Source: Branchiostoma floridae
Taxonomy: Eukaryota; Chordata; Leptocardii; Amphioxiformes; Branchiostomatidae
Assembly (NCBI RefSeq): GCF_000003815.2
Contig: NC_049993.1
Coordinates: 10,415,244-10,479,243, forward strand
Direction: 5' to 3'
Length of the DNA stretch: 64,000 nt
Part shown: piece after piece, positions 27,751-41,480 of the stretch
Position numbering within the stretch: position 1 is the stretch's first letter
Layout: every line of letters begins with the position of its first letter
Program-made: the position numbers and the translations under genes
Notes under the pieces: generated by a model
Seen by the model: the letters and a program-made list of their open reading frames with translations, nothing else
Database searches by the model: none
What the model was told of the DNA's origin: nothing

Positions 27751-30700
27751 CTACCTCTTATTCAACAAGTTTATCCGTACTACTTTATGTACCAGCATCA
27801 TGGACCCCGGGATTCACCCATTAACACTGTGTCATGCTACGTCCATAACATTTCATATTACGTCCATAACAGAAACATGTTAATACTTGGTGCGTTTGTC
27901 AGTCTGCCTGTCGGTCTTGTAGGTGTGTCTGTGTGTGAATGTGCCTGTGTATTAGAGTAGACCATCCGGTAACTTATCGTCACCATATCTTTTTGACTTT
28001 GGCCACATGTTATCTCACAATCCATACCTGTTTAGTAAGATTCACATGACACAGAAATATTAGGCAACTTTAGATACAACGATATATCTAACACCATGAA
28101 AAGAATCATATAGGATATAAGCACAACGTCACACACCAAAGAAGACAAAACAACCAACATATACCAGACCGACGTCACAGACTATGTTACCTACGGTCAC
28201 TTGTTGCAATTGAGACTTATTGAGACTTATTATATATATTACAGTTATTGATATCCAAGACAGAGGATTTTCTGGGTATTAAAATATATCTTGTAATGGA
28301 GGATAAACTAGAATACAATTTATATGTATTGAGAAGAAAACCTATAACTTTCTTTCTGTGGGCTAAGAAGGAACGACTGATCTCAACGTCGGCGGATAAA
28401 AACTTGTATATCTGTATTAAGAGTCATCAATCAAACGAAGCAGTACATGATACTTCATGATATGTCTCTTAGACGTAGTTTTCTTGGCCTGTCTCCAGGT
28501 ATTAGAGCCAGTTTGTCACCGTGCTATATCAATTATTTACCAAGTTAAACAACTAACAAATATGCACTACATTGTCTGCAAGTCATAGACGTATAAATCA
28601 GATGATAAGTAAATGTGTAGAGTGTTTAGAAGTTAGACTTATTCATAAATGGCGTCAAAGAGCGAAAAGCGTATCTCATATGGATGGCAACATAAGGTTC
28701 TGTCGAAGGAAATGCACAAAGAAGTTCTTAGAAGTTTCAGATTTTTCTTGGAAATGCTGTATGCAGTGCTGTTATTGCCGTGACGAATCATGTAACTCGA
28801 ATATATACGCTACCTTTCATTACTTAGCATAATATGATTATCAATCTGTTACAACAAACCAATTGCTTGATTACATACGTTTATTACTTTACAAGCCCTG
28901 AACTAACAGTCTGAATTAATGCAACATTATCATCATTGAAACATGAGCGTTCCAGGAAGTTTATTTAATACACACTGCCATCAGCTTTAGACATACAGTG
29001 CATACCTCGTTATCTCAGATACATTCTGACATTGATGTTGAACTTGACTGACTCGTGCATCACGCGCCTCAACCAGGAATCATTTTCTTGATTACCCTTT
29101 GGAATGGAAGGAATTACCCGTTGCGCACAGGCCAACCACATACAATCTTCTCGCAGCGTAACAAATGTAACTCATTCATACAGAACAGGAGAAATAGCAG
29201 TCCCATTTAAATGCTCCCCTGCAGTTTGAACCGTTCAATTCCGGCGATGCGATAAGATATATTACTCAGATGACGAATTGCTAAGTAACACCAAACTGCG
29301 GCCCATATCGACTCTTGTTAATTAGATTTATCAGTTTGACATCTACTGGTTTGCTTTCTAATAAAAAGCCGTCAGCCCTACGGCTGTTTTCAGCCTCTCT
29401 TCACTTCTTGTCGGCAATTATTCGGCGAAGAAAAGGTTACCTGTCAGAAATTATACCTTGTATGTTAATTATACCTCGGATGTTAAAAGGAGGCAAACTT
29501 TAAGGCAAACTCACCAAATTCAATGCGAAAGATTTCTGCACAATATCGAATTACGGAAAATTGTAGCTCACTCATCATAATTTTTTTATGCAGTTCTCAC
29601 AAAGGAAATAAGCAAATGGCACTGTAATAAAATCATTTCCACGCTGCCCTACGTACTTTTTTGCCAAACACATCACGAAATGACTTCTCTCAACACAGAT
29701 TATCTTTCAAGTTAGGATCACGATCTACATTCTATGCATTGAGTACGAAATTTGTCAACCCAATCTAGCAGTATTGCACGATAGTGATCACTTAGCATTG
29801 AAAAACCTCAAATGTTCAGACTCAATGATAGGACTTAGTGTTGTTCTCTTGAACGTGAAATAGAGCTTGCCCTCAACCTTACCATTTGATGTAGAAATGA
29901 CAGCTGAGTGAGTTCAATTTTATTACATTAAGATCCAATTTGTCAAGGCAATCGGCTTTTATCGCATTTAGCTCACCAGAGAGAATATCATCAGTCGCTT
30001 GTAACTGACGTCGATAACTTGATTGCCAGTGGGAAACATAAATACAATAGGGTTGACTCTTCAAGTGCTTCTTTGATTCTGTGAAAAATTACTTTCCTTC
30101 CGGATGTTCTAAGATCAAACCAAAGATATGGTTAGTTTATGCGACTTAAGTTTTGAAAACGGAAGCAACTTTGCTGTATTTGTCTTCAGATTGTTAGAAT
30201 GATCGGAAATGTGTCAAAATACCCTATTCTTTCCAATATTCCCATCTTTCAGTCATGTAGTTTGATGGCACTATCTCCTTCATTGACCTGGATTCACAGA
30301 GCCGTCGTTCTTTTCTGGGGTCGTCGGCTCGGTCATTCCATAGACTTACTTTTGTGGCTATGAACTGCTAGGTCTCGCCCTACTATTCTGCATGGGGTTT
30401 TATACATGAAGTATCATCAATACAATACAATTGACTAGGTGTGACTCGCGCATATAAGGCTTTAATCGGCTGTGCCCTGTTCATGACTAAGATATCTCAT
30501 GGGACGTTCTTTGTGAAGCTACACGGTACCAACATTATGTACACCAGGGTGGAAAATTCCATGTTGGCATAACTGTTAACTTTTCACAATGTATGTAATG
30601 GAGTATATGTGGACGTGTAGTGTGATTAGATGGGTAAAATGTGAAATGCATATGTTAATCTTGAACTACTTAATGCCTTATCCCGATTGACCTTGAAACT

Positions 30701-31597
30701 CATAGTACCACACTGATTGTTTTAGTGACTGGTGTTCATTTTCTTTATTATCATTGTCTCAAAACACAGATATATTTTCTTGGTGTAAGAATTGATCATC
30801 CGCAGTAAATTCAGCGGACTGTAACATCAGAAGGGTGCACAGTGAAGGAGAAATTGAAGTTGACATAAAAAATCATATCCCATTAGATCACTATGGTCTT
30901 ATTTCAGAAGGTTTATTAGATAAAGTGATGGTCTGTGATTAATGAAGCCTACGTGTATATACTTATAATTGAGATTTATCCGGCAGAGCAGAGGCCTGTT
31001 GTGCACAAGATATGGAAGACCTGTCATGAATACAAAGATAAAGCAATTTACTCTACGGAATACACTCCGTGACCTCTCTACTGTTAAAGGGAACAGTCTA
31101 ATTGTATAAGGTCATCTAAAGGGCAATAAGCCGTCATAGGTGATTATACAATTTCGGTAGAAGCGGGTTTTCTTCAATGTTTGGCTCTTGGATGAGTAGC
31201 AAGATGTATGTGATACCGTAACTTTAAAAGAAACGAGTTTTGTTGTGAACAAGCTGCAATGTAGGTCCTTATCTTGCAGTCCTGCTTGCGTACCTGTCCA
31301 AATATACTTTCATTTGTGCCATTATGCAACGATTCTTGTGAGAATGTGGATAAAAATGCGCCACTGAAGTATGGCAACAATACTACAAAGTATAAAGAAT
31401 AAATGTTATATAAGTCACTGGCAATTTTTCTTTAGAATTCCCTTTCCTCGTACTATCTTTGCTAGATGTTGCTACATTACACCTTTATCATACATTTTCT
31501 ATTCCCCTCATGTTTCTTCCTCTTTGTAGATCCTTCATTACTTTGGTGTTAAACAAGAAATCTGTAGCTACACAGTTTTAAAATCCTGCTCTACTGG
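27751..31597. other. Gene-free stretch
   Basis: No exon, RNA gene or transposon end was recognised in this AT-rich stretch. Confidence 0.45.
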
Positions 31598-31880
31598 ATA
31601 TCCCTGGTGGTCCCCAGGGATGTCAACATTGTTAGCGGTAGTTGGGAACTAAAATGCAACAATTACATATGAGCGTATTTTACTCGTTAAGTTATATTTA
31701 ACGTTACACATGTACTGTTTTCATTTCTCAATTCCCTGGGTATCCCTGGTGGTCTCCATGGATGTCAACATTGTTAGAGGTAGCTGGGAACTCAAATGCA
31801 ACTATCACAAATACAAACACATGAGCATATCTTGCTCATGAAAAAATAAAAACGTGACACTTGTATTTTTTCTATTTACC
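31598..31880. repeat. Diverged tandem duplication, about 142 bp x 2
   Basis: TATCCCTGGTGGTC and GGATGTCAACATTGTTAG recur 142 bases apart (TCCCTGGTGG at 31601 and 31743). They are followed in both copies by GGTAG(T/C)TGGGAACT and a CATATGAGCG/CACATGAGCA stretch. Origin unknown. Confidence 0.8.
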
Positions 31881-31928
31881 TATTCCTATTTCATATCGGC
31901 CCTTGTCACAGACATATGGCACTACTTA

Positions 31929-32179
31929 AAGGTGGTATCTCGCTGCACTTGGGGCACCAGTGCGGCACTGCGGAGTTCGAAAACTAGTTAATGAATTTCA
32001 GAGATAAAGAACAAATTTTCTTACGTATTGGGTACTTTGTTGTCTTGTAAGTCATACTTTTACGTATAACGCAATATCTAAATCATTAAAAAAAATCGGC
32101 GAAAATAACACAACAGTGCCGCAGTGAACGAACCCTGCAGTGCCGCACCGGTACCCCAAGTGCAGTGAGATACCACCTT
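31929..32179. mobile_element. Long-TIR MITE, copy 1 (complete)
   Basis: The ends AAGGTGGTATCTC and GAGATACCACCTT start inverted repeats of about 50 bp; both read inward through CTGCACTTGGGG and GTGCGGCACTGC. The element is 251 bp, flanked by TA on both sides (31927-31928 and 32180-32181), and has no coding capacity. Related copies lie at 41481 and 52250. The TA target suggests a Tc1/mariner-type mobiliser. Confidence 0.88.
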
Positions 32180-32181
32180 TA

Positions 32182-33382
32182 CTGATGAGGGTTACTGATG
32201 CCCATAGCCTTACCAACCATGAGACAACACACATCATAGTAAAAGAGCACACACGAACACCTGGGTAATCATGACAAACATCAGCGTTGCTGTAAGTACC
32301 AATTAAACTAAACACAAAGCTAACGTTGTACCATAAACACAGCCTTGCATGCATCAACCTTTTATGGTTTTATAGTCTGCGTCATCAAGAAGTCGTCTAA
32401 ATGTCAAAGGTGGTCATGAGTCGGATTCTTAAGAACTAGACCTTTAGCGGTTTCCGGGAAAATTATCGATTGTACTCTCTTAATAGGTAGATGCCGTGGC
32501 TATAGTGCTTTCAAAGAAATATCAACTCGACATATATGTAGGTAATGTTTGAAGACTCATCATGAGCGCGAACATAAAGAGAACATGGGTGCATATAATT
32601 ATAAGCACCTCTCAACAACTAGTAGGAAATGGCGAGTGTTGAAGAATTTCGAAGGTTATCCACAATCCTTTACGAGTATATCAGCTACTTGAGGATCTCG
32701 AGCAAAGAACAAAAGTTTTATGGGTCGACATATCAAAGTTACAGGCGATGTGAGCATTGAAGTAAGAAATTTTGCAAGTGAAATAGCCATTTACAATCCT
32801 TTTACATACCTTTCTTAAACTGCTGATGTCCTGATAAGTTACCCGTCAACTTGGCAAAATAGATTGTAATTACCTGTATTTACCGGAGTCGTCCCATGTA
32901 ACACTGTGTTTTCAAGCATCGTGTTATTTGCGCCAAATCAACACTTAAACACCTGTTTTTTTCTGTTGCTTTAAACAATCTCCCAGGATCGTTACCGTAT
33001 AACGGAAAGGCTGTTTCGGTAGGGCAGAAGATTTATAACGACAGGATGTCGCGGATGTGGCCAATTAAGATCAGCAGAAGTGCCACCGCAGATCGCTCGA
33101 CAGGCGGCGCTTTCAGGAACAGGTTCCGCTGCTCTACCGCATCAATCTTTATTCATTACTCCTGTCCGCCGCGTCTCATCCGTCCTCCGCAAGTCTCATT
33201 TGCGGCGCCAACGATCGCTGTTTCTCAACTCCTGACGCAGGCCTTTTGTTCCTTATCTGAACTTCATACGACCATTCTTAATCTGCGGAACTATGATGTG
33301 TGCATTGACTTGATATGATTCTGAACGTAACTTCAACATAGCTATATAGGTGGGGAGGATTTTTCTTGGGAGTCCTATCGTC
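32182..33382. other. Upstream region of receptor-like exon 2
   Basis: No exon was found. The last 350 bases (33020-33260) are noticeably more GC-rich than their surroundings and may include promoter or 5' untranslated sequence of the exon at 33383. A TATATAGG motif at 33343-33350 is a possible TATA box, but lies only about 35 bases from the ATG. Confidence 0.35.
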
Positions 33383-33784
33383 ATGGGGAGCCCAACACGC
33401 GCTGTTCTACTGCTTGCGGCAACATGTTTAGCAAGCGTTTATTGTTGTGATGCCTTCCTCCATCAACGAAGTAGACGGTCCAGAGGACGGTACCTGGTTC
33501 GCGTTGGAATACTTTTCGACGAAAGAACGGACAAACTGAAAGCAGCCGCGGGAAAAGTCAGCAACTCGACGGCATTCCAGATCGAAGCTGTAACCTTGTC
33601 TGACGGCCTGGACCCCGTGAGCACGGCTGAGGGGTTCTGTGCGGCGCAGAAGGACGGCAGGGTGCAGGCGGTCCTCTCCGGCCAGATTGACAAACCTGGC
33701 GGGTCCGAAGTCCTGAGTACGGCCATCGGGATCCCCGTCATACAGCTGGGGATTTCTAGGCAGCAGCAAGGCGACGATACGCAG
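33383..33784 (+). CDS. Receptor ATD first exon, ionotropic glutamate receptor-like (copy 2)
   Basis: A first coding exon of 134 codons, from ATG 33383 to CAG at 33784, followed by the donor GTTTGC (phase 0). The first 24 residues form a clear signal peptide (AVLLLAATCLASVYC). A basic stretch (HQRSRRSRGR) comes next, then a classic ANF-receptor/iGluR amino-terminal-domain start: VRVGILFDERTD, a helix with AAAGKV, TAEGFCAAQKDGRVQAVLSG, then IGIPVIQLGI. The mature protein would face the outside of the cell. I chose ATG 33383 rather than an upstream in-frame GTG because it opens directly into the signal peptide. The exon parallels the one at 7518-7886. No downstream exons (rest of ATD, ligand-binding core, pore helices) were recognised in the following 9 kb, so the gene is incomplete or has very long introns. 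Confidence 0.62.
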
Positions 33785-36700
33785 GTTTGCCTGCTTTTAG
33801 AGCTTTTCAAATGTCACCCCTTTGCAATGATATTTTCAAAATTGTCCAGAAGTGTTCTTAGTGTTTGTGTGTCTGATGGTGTTATTTGTCTGATAGTGTT
33901 ATTTGTTTGTTATTTTTTGAGACCAGTTTTACTCCGTGGCTTGCGGACATGTTGACATATAAGCGCCTAACGATGTACAATCATCGTTATTTATTAATGG
34001 TGACTATAACGGTTTATATAACATTTGGAGTTGCAGGTAAGAATTTGCCAGCAGTACCAATCGCTACCAGCGCATTCCATGTATATAAAAATGCACCAAC
34101 CTCTTGGCGTACATGCAGGCCATGCACAGCGTCTTTACCATGCATCTAAATGGGTGTATCTTCTTTTCAGAAGAGATGATTGTTATTGTTATTTCAAATG
34201 AGTTAGATATGTCTTTGAATTAACTGTGGAAGGCGTGCGTCACTCGGAATATTCCTGCCCACCTTGTAGGTCATGGTGAGTGGATGTCAATGGCTTTTGT
34301 TGCATCTTACTGCAACATCAAGCGAGCGACAGAAACCCTTTTTAGGAGCGGCTAGAGAAGAATGAGGTCTTCTGCTCTGCTGCTCTGCAAGAGCTTTTGC
34401 GATAGATCCTATACGTACTCCATGTTTAGAATTCAGCGAGTTCCAAGGAAGTGGCAGCCATGCATCAGCTAAGAGGCTCATGCATTGGTAAGCTTCTTTA
34501 CCAGAAGTGTCAGCCCGGAATCTATGCACCGATGTGGATAAGATGGTGCAATCTTTGGGATTCTTGAATCAAAATCCTCACTTTTTGTTGTTATTGAATG
34601 TATGTACCTTCAATATTGTTGCACCAATTATTCAGAACCATCCGAGCTGCCTGTCCGGAACTTCGCCCGTGTTACTCTGTGTGGGAACTTGGTTTGGTGG
34701 CGCATATCGATTTTCTGGATATCAAGACGGCTTGGATGGTTAAGGGTAGAACTGCAATTATCACTGTTCCATGGAAAGCCCTGTGGTTCTAAAAACCACT
34801 TCATTTATTCTTTTAGATAATATCAACTTTGAAATGCTTTTCATAACACAGCCTTGGCGTGAGACAGACAAACGGTCGAGTTAAGTGCCATGGTCCGACA
34901 TCAACAAAACCGCAAGCGTCCATAACCGTTCAATGCATATAGATTCGTACTATGATCTAAACATTCATCTCTGACTCTGGGATTAGTTTTCTCCAGCATT
35001 AAGGCTATAAAAGCAAATAACCGTTACAATAGATGTAGTATTCCAGGTATCTTACGCCTGATCGATTGTAAATTTCAATTTTCTACGTCTATTACTACAA
35101 CAAATTCTCCTGTTTCAATTTGCCAGAAACCATCCATCCAGATGGGAACACTCTATCTTTAGATAGCATTTGCGCGCACAGTGCCATTGGAAGCACCAGT
35201 TCAAATTAATTTTCAAAATTTTACCTTTCGAGCATTCATTGAAGAACGCAAATACATTTAACACTTAGAATTAAAAGTAAGTGTGTTGAAACCTATCGTC
35301 TTTTACTTTGTTTGTGCGCGGGAATTCAATGAAAATTTTGTTTCTGTATGTCATCACAACTGAATATTATTTCAGATATATACAACAGTGAGGAGATGAT
35401 TCGTGCACGTGCATTTTACAGAACAAAATTGTAAGAAGTGCCAGAATGTAGACGCAAGCTGTCACACAGTTTTCTAATAAGACAAGATGAACAAAAAGAA
35501 ATTCTATACCTGTACGACGTATCATGTTGTAGTTATAAGGAAACCGATCCTTGTAGTAGGATTGACCTGGAGTTGGAATTGCAGCGATACTTGTAAGAGG
35601 ACACTTTTGATAATGTACTACTTTAATGACATTCCGGAAACACATCTTGTCTAAGGTGAAACATAGCTACCTTGATGCATTAAGTCATTTCAATTGGCGA
35701 AAAACAATCGATGCTTAGCAAAAGCAATGAAAGGTGCTACTGTGGTACACGTACAATATTTCTATAACTAGAAAGTATTTATGATAAACAAGAAGACAAG
35801 AAATATAAAACTCGAGGCGTTAAACAACGGGACATGTTTCCTTAGCGTCTCAAACAATAAGTCTTTGATTGTAACGTCCGGTAGAGAAGCATGTAATGGA
35901 GAGTGTTGTGTTGAGAGGTGTTCTAATCCGTTCTCTTTACTATGTTTTTGGAATCAGACCAACTCGCACGTTTAGGGCAGACTATTTGCCCATCACGTGA
36001 GTTAGGCATGTTTTTTGCTATTGCCTTACAGTGCAGAGGGGCATTCACCTTTCCCAGTGCGCACGCTGTTGTTTAAACCACTTCCATGCACAGTCACGAC
36101 TCACTAATACCCAATTAAACTGGGATGATGACTACAATACAGTTTGTCAATTATCTTCCAATCCAAGACGTCTATCTTGGAATATCTGAGTACAGCATTT
36201 GAATATTGGCATAATATACCATGGAACATATTGCATGCATCCGTCAATGGCTACAATCGATAAATTGGGTGTGTATTACTGAAACAAACACCTATCTTTA
36301 TCATCTGGCATTGACTGTTATTGTTCAGTCATATTCAATGTTTTCATTCTTTTAACATTTTCTTAAAAGACTCGTTTGACACATAACGCACTGGAAATAA
36401 TGCCTCATCATTTTCTAAAAGGCAAATCGTGCATACTTTAGCAGTACGTCGTGATCATACTCTTCACTTAGTTTCGGTCTTCGAACCGTACTTCGTGCAT
36501 TGAAAGACAACAACCCCGAAGTTTATATAAGCAGTGAAAACCCTGGGTATACATGAGCCGGCTTATTTTAGCATAGGGATTTCCACTTCAATAAAGTACG
36601 CAGTTGTTATCTCTACCGAGCAGCTCTGAGATCTCCTGTCTACCTGCAGACGCCTGCATCTTCTACAAGCTATAGCTTATTAGCAGATGAAATTTGTGTG

Positions 36701-39181
36701 GAGAGCTGTACTGATCAAGATAAAAAAAATATTGTAAAGGCTTATGAATCGATCTCCTGCTGGGATTTACTAATATCATAGATAGTGATCACAGTTTCCT
36801 GTTTACTCAATATTCTTTCCTTATTGATGGATGTTCATTGTAGGAATAGTGTATTGTCATCGTTGTGAAGCTCAGTCATTTATCAAGCGTGTTGGCAATT
36901 AATATCCACATTTACGTCAAGGAAGAGAAAGGAAGTGCTCTATTAAACCGAAACAAAGTGTGAACCAGCTCAAGAAAATACGGTCACACTTTTGGAGGGT
37001 TAAGGCTTTCATTTGCCAGCTCGTGGTCGAGTCAGTGATGTAAACGCTATTTCACATTGCGAACAATCCCGGGTACGTCTGGGGTGATGTAATCTAAAGA
37101 ATCCCTTCCAAGAAAGGGCACAGTTACCCCCAGATATGACTTTTACAGGCCATGGACCTTATTCCTGACGCCTGCAGTACTTATCGCCCTGACCGGGACG
37201 ACCGGGAGACATCGAACCGAAGAGCGTCATCATTTGGGATGCCGCGACCTTTGTTTGCTCCGAGTCATTATGCAGTGATGAAGCTATGTTCTCCGGGACT
37301 CCATCTGTGGGTCTCACATGAACACGGTTAAACGGTTCACATGAGCATCGGCAATGTGATTGCCGTCTATTTTTTAACACAAATAATGGCAAAAGTTATC
37401 ATTTCGATTGCGGATGCGGATTTTTCCTGCTCATTTTACGTGTGATGATTGCAATAGAATTGTAGTTGTAACCGTAGGGGTACAAGCAGTTAATTTTCAA
37501 GGTAAGAATTCTCTTTCGGAGGAACTAACTGTGAATCTTGATCAAAGAGTTTCAAAATATCCCCCCTGCTGTTCACAACATTCCAAAAGCCTTTCAAGTT
37601 TCAAGCATACAACACGGCTCTTATCAGTGATCGTATTTAGAGAGGGAAGCTTCTCAACCGTTTCACCTCTCTGTAGCGTTATCGTACCCCGTTGCCCGTC
37701 TCTTACTTTAGTGGTATTAGTGGCTGCAACATCCTCCTTGCTTTGTGTTCGCAATATCCAATTAGCTACAAAACTGCAAAGAAAACTCGGGGATTTCCTC
37801 CTGAGCCATTAGAGGGTTGCCTATAGGTGCATGAGATGGCGCCTAATAGCAGCGAGGCTTTTGAAGGCTTACATGGATGTGAGAAGTGTTGAAAGATGTC
37901 AATGGAAGGATCAGCACCGTTCCCGAGTGCTCCTAACCATCTCTGGCAGCTTATTATCCCCTTTCAGTAGCTGTCTAAATGTTTAACACGTATTTGCCAC
38001 GAATGAAGAGTTTTCGTCATGAATATGAGAGGAAAACATCTTTTCACTTGAAAACACCAGCGAGCTGTGTAACTTAGCGCTATGCGGTGATCACGTGTGT
38101 ACGCATTCCCCATTGACGTGCATGTTTTATATTCTCTCATAAAATACTATACCCAACACTTATGTACAGTGGTCGCTCAATAACTGAAGCACATTTCCTT
38201 ACATAAGTCCATGACACAAGAATCAATGGTATTCACCGTACCACGTAACATTGTTAATCATTTATGCTACAACACTAGTGTGAATGTCTTTCAAGCGATA
38301 AAGCTAGATTGTTTAGCCTCTCTCATCCCGAAAATTACATAGCCCTAGGTTCATATTCTTCTCATTGATATTCTCATATATTTACGCGCCTTGTTGAATC
38401 AAACAGATTCCAGTCAACGTCTGGGCGTCGTTTACTTGCATGAGACTAGAATTACTCGGTCGTTAGTGATATTGAAGGACGTCAGCACTTGTTTAACGAT
38501 TCATGTAGAGTATAGAATATGTGCCTAGTTCGCAGACCATGCAATGGCAGAGCGTACCAGGATTTCGCAGAGAGCACTGTGTCTCTAAGATACGTTTTCA
38601 AGTGCTCGTCTGTTTTGATATGTCTTTAAGGATCACTTTGCCGCTGAAGTGGTGAGTAGTAGAAGGGCTTTAGAAACAATACACCGTGGTACCGCAGTGC
38701 ACAAATCCCGGCGAATCAGGAGAATGTGAGATAGACTGTGGGTTGAATATTAAAGAGGCAATCTGAGCTGAGCGCGATTTCTTTGTCTGGCTAAACGTGT
38801 CCTATCTATCACGCGAATATAGCGGAGCACGTAGGGATGACTCGAGCAATTCGTCTGGAAGCTCTGAATGATCAAAACTAGGTAGAATTTGCACGTAAAG
38901 AATTAATAAACCACAACAAGCCTTGACAGTTGAAATATGGTTGGACTGATAAGGTCGGCAGCTGTGGAAATTACAAAGACAACAATCAGTACAAGTTTCA
39001 CAGAACCATATCAAGGCAATAATATAAATCAAAGGGACTATCGTATTGTTGCATAGCGATTGCTGATAGCCTACACTGGTAGAGAACCGCCCATTCGTCT
39101 ATGCCAAGGAATATTACAATCGACAAGGGTGCAATTGGAATGTTTTACTTCCTGAAACGTGGGATAGATCTTTGCGACATA
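33785..39181. other. Gene-free stretch after receptor-like exon
   Basis: Presumed intron and/or intergenic sequence. No second receptor exon was found. The minus-strand frame at 37159-37392 is preceded by a plausible acceptor (CCCACAG) and is listed separately as a weak candidate. The plus-strand frame 37408-37812 shows no domain. A TATATAAG motif lies near 36525. Confidence 0.4.
37160..37309 (-). CDS. Weak candidate exon, unrecognised
   Basis: On the minus strand, ACCCACAG is followed by an open segment reading DGVPENIASSLHNDSEQ, then KVAASQMMTLFG, then SMSPGRPGQGDKYCRRQE and a stop. The base composition is GC-richer than the surroundings, and the acceptor plus terminal stop would suit a last exon. 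I do not recognise the family, there is no second exon nearby, and it could be a chance frame. Confidence 0.15.
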
Positions 39182-39759
39182 CGAGGGGCGTGCAATTAGT
39201 AATGGTCCTGACCCATTTCCCATAGCAGGAGATTAATGAAACTTGGCACAGTTATTAGTCTTTCTCTTCATAGGAATCACCCAGAGTTATGCATTTCTCC
39301 CATCGTTTGATGCAGCTCTGGACACCGATTTTGTAGGACACCCCAGGTTGGTCCTCCAACTGATGCCTCATCAATGGCACAAGAGGGACGACCAGGTCTG
39401 GGAGCTGTTTCCACAGACTTCCAGCCACGTTTGAATTCAGGATGCCAGCGTTTTACAAGGTCATATGATGGGGCATCATCACCATAAGTTTCATTTATTT
39501 CATCAAAAGTCTTCTTTGGTGTGCGTCCTTTCAAATACAAAAACCGGATCACTGCGCGACACTCAACTGGTTCCATTTCACACCTGGTCCATTTCGCACC
39601 TGACTAAGTTCAAACACCAGTAAATCAGAAACCACAATTAGTTCAGAGCTGTCTTTTGCAACATAACCCATAGAGATATGAATTATTACACATACAAAAT
39701 TTCATTTAGATCAGACAACTGGAAGTGGGTCAGGACCATTACTTATTGCACGCCCCTCG
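39182..39759 (-). mobile_element. Internally deleted mariner transposon
   Basis: Inverted ends CGAGGGGCGTGCAAT and ATTGCACGCCCCTCG continue inward for over 30 bp (AGTAATGGTCCTGACCCA). They are flanked by TA at 39180-39181 and 39760-39761, giving a 578-bp element. Full mariners are about 1.3 kb, so over half is missing. Inside, minus-strand 39277-39576 encodes the mariner N-terminal helix-turn-helix (HTH_48) region: AVIRFLYLKGRTPKKTFDEI, YGDDAPSYDLVKRW, EFKRGWKSVE and PRPGRPS. The sequence then departs from the family before the DDE catalytic domain. It cannot encode an active transposase but has intact ends for mobilisation by a relative. Confidence 0.92.
39277..39576 (-). pseudogene. Mariner transposase fragment (N-terminal HTH only)
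   Basis: A 99-residue open frame. Residues 1-55 match the DNA-binding HTH_48 domain of mariner transposases, including GDDAPSY and KRW..EFKRG. The linker motif GRP follows at about residue 62. After that the frame runs into unrelated residues (GGPTWGVLQNRC) and ends. The catalytic triad region is deleted, so the product could at most bind transposon ends. Confidence 0.85.
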
Positions 39760-41480
39760 TAGCCCCCCTGTCTGGGCTTCCACTAGTATGCAATGGATTT
39801 AAGTACTACCTGGGTCTTTTCCGTTGTGGGATTGCATCTTATTCTAGGGCTTTGCTTGCTGGACAATGTACATTCTTTAGATAGAATGGTGGTATCTATT
39901 TCAGCAACGAACTGTACCAAGAAGTCACTTCATACATGTATAGACTAACAATAGGTAGATTGTGTTGCAGTTTTCAAGGAGACCACCTGGTCGTTATATA
40001 ACACGCCTGAGCGCTCTTTGGCCTGCTTTTAAAGTTTCTATCACGAACATTTGATAGTTTATAATCTTCGCGAGGTCCCTTGCTTGATAATTACATTTTT
40101 GTCCCGGAAACTATACTTATGAGCACTATGGAAGCCCCCTCTAAACGGAGTTTCCTAACATTATTGGTCTTCAATTTAAAGCATGTTAAGGCAATAACTT
40201 CAGTCCCTTTATCCCACAGTAATTGATTACAGCATAACATGTTGTATAATAAAAGCCACTGAGGAGTATTTTGGAAAGACACTGGCGGGATTGCTCTTGC
40301 TTTTACCGCATATGAAACGTTGTGTGAATGTAATTAGAACTGAAAAAGCAGTAATTTTAATTCCATTCCTAATCCCCCCTATACTCGTAGTCAGACGCTA
40401 CATTGTAATGACCATGTAAAAATATGGACAAGGGAAATCAGCTGCTTGGTCCATTTCATCCCTGCAAATTAAGAAACTTTAAAACAGGCCTTTTTATGGC
40501 AATTCTCTCAAGGATGATTGCCTAGAGATAGGAGCCTTAAAATGTCATTACTACAAGCCAGCTATGGTGAAGTGTAGAAGGAAAATATTCCGCCCAGCAC
40601 TATCGTCCTGACCACCCTGTGCATATCATGAATGCATTCCGTTAGCGATAAGGCTAACGTGGTATGTAAAGTCACTGCAAGAAACTTTAGGCGAACAGCG
40701 TCAATCTTTGTTGAAAGAAATGTTAGCCAATGATCATTATCTTCCACAACGTGATGTTACTATCAGGGGGACTGTAGGTAGATGCAGTAGTTAATCCACT
40801 GGGCATTATTAGAAAGAATAGAACTAGAATGCCGTTTGGCTGGATAGGATCTATTTAAATTATTTGACTTAAAAACAGTAACGGGTTGTTCATTAGCTGG
40901 ATGCATACAAGCGAATTAGAAAACGATGTTCTTTCACAAAACATAATGCATTTGGGACAAGACACTGTCTGATTGGAATATATTAGTATCTAGTCACAAA
41001 ACCAATTCTATTCAGTTCAAGACAACAGTCATATAACAGTTTGTGCTCTGCTCCATATTTTACTAATTTTCTTTATTTCGGAAGCTTTGCTTTACTTGAC
41101 TGTTCGTCTGCTAAGTCAAACTTTAAAGATAACTCCACGAAGCTGGACATAAGGATCAGATTTATTACCACGTTTGTCAAATGTTACAATGATATAGCTC
41201 CTGTTAACAACAAATCAGATTTCATAAATGCAGAATTGAAAAAGAACCTGTAAATGTAGAAAGAATTTCTTCAGCCTATATGAAACAGGATATTACATAA
41301 TAAATTGCATTATAAAAGCTTCAATTAATCAAGCTATCTTATACCTGATCGTATTTCATTTCCCCTTAATACCAGTGAAAGAATTCCATCGTTACCTGCC
41401 TAATTAAGCTAATCTAACACTAATCCAGACTATGTCTATAAGCATTAATCAGGCGCCATCATCCATACATTCGATGAGTA
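39760..41480. other. Gene-free stretch
   Basis: No exon or repeat recognised. Confidence 0.45.

Noticed and set aside
33428-33810. Minus-strand frames of over 110 codons opposite the receptor-like exon
   Set aside because: Antisense shadows; the plus-strand frame has the signal peptide, domain pattern and donor.
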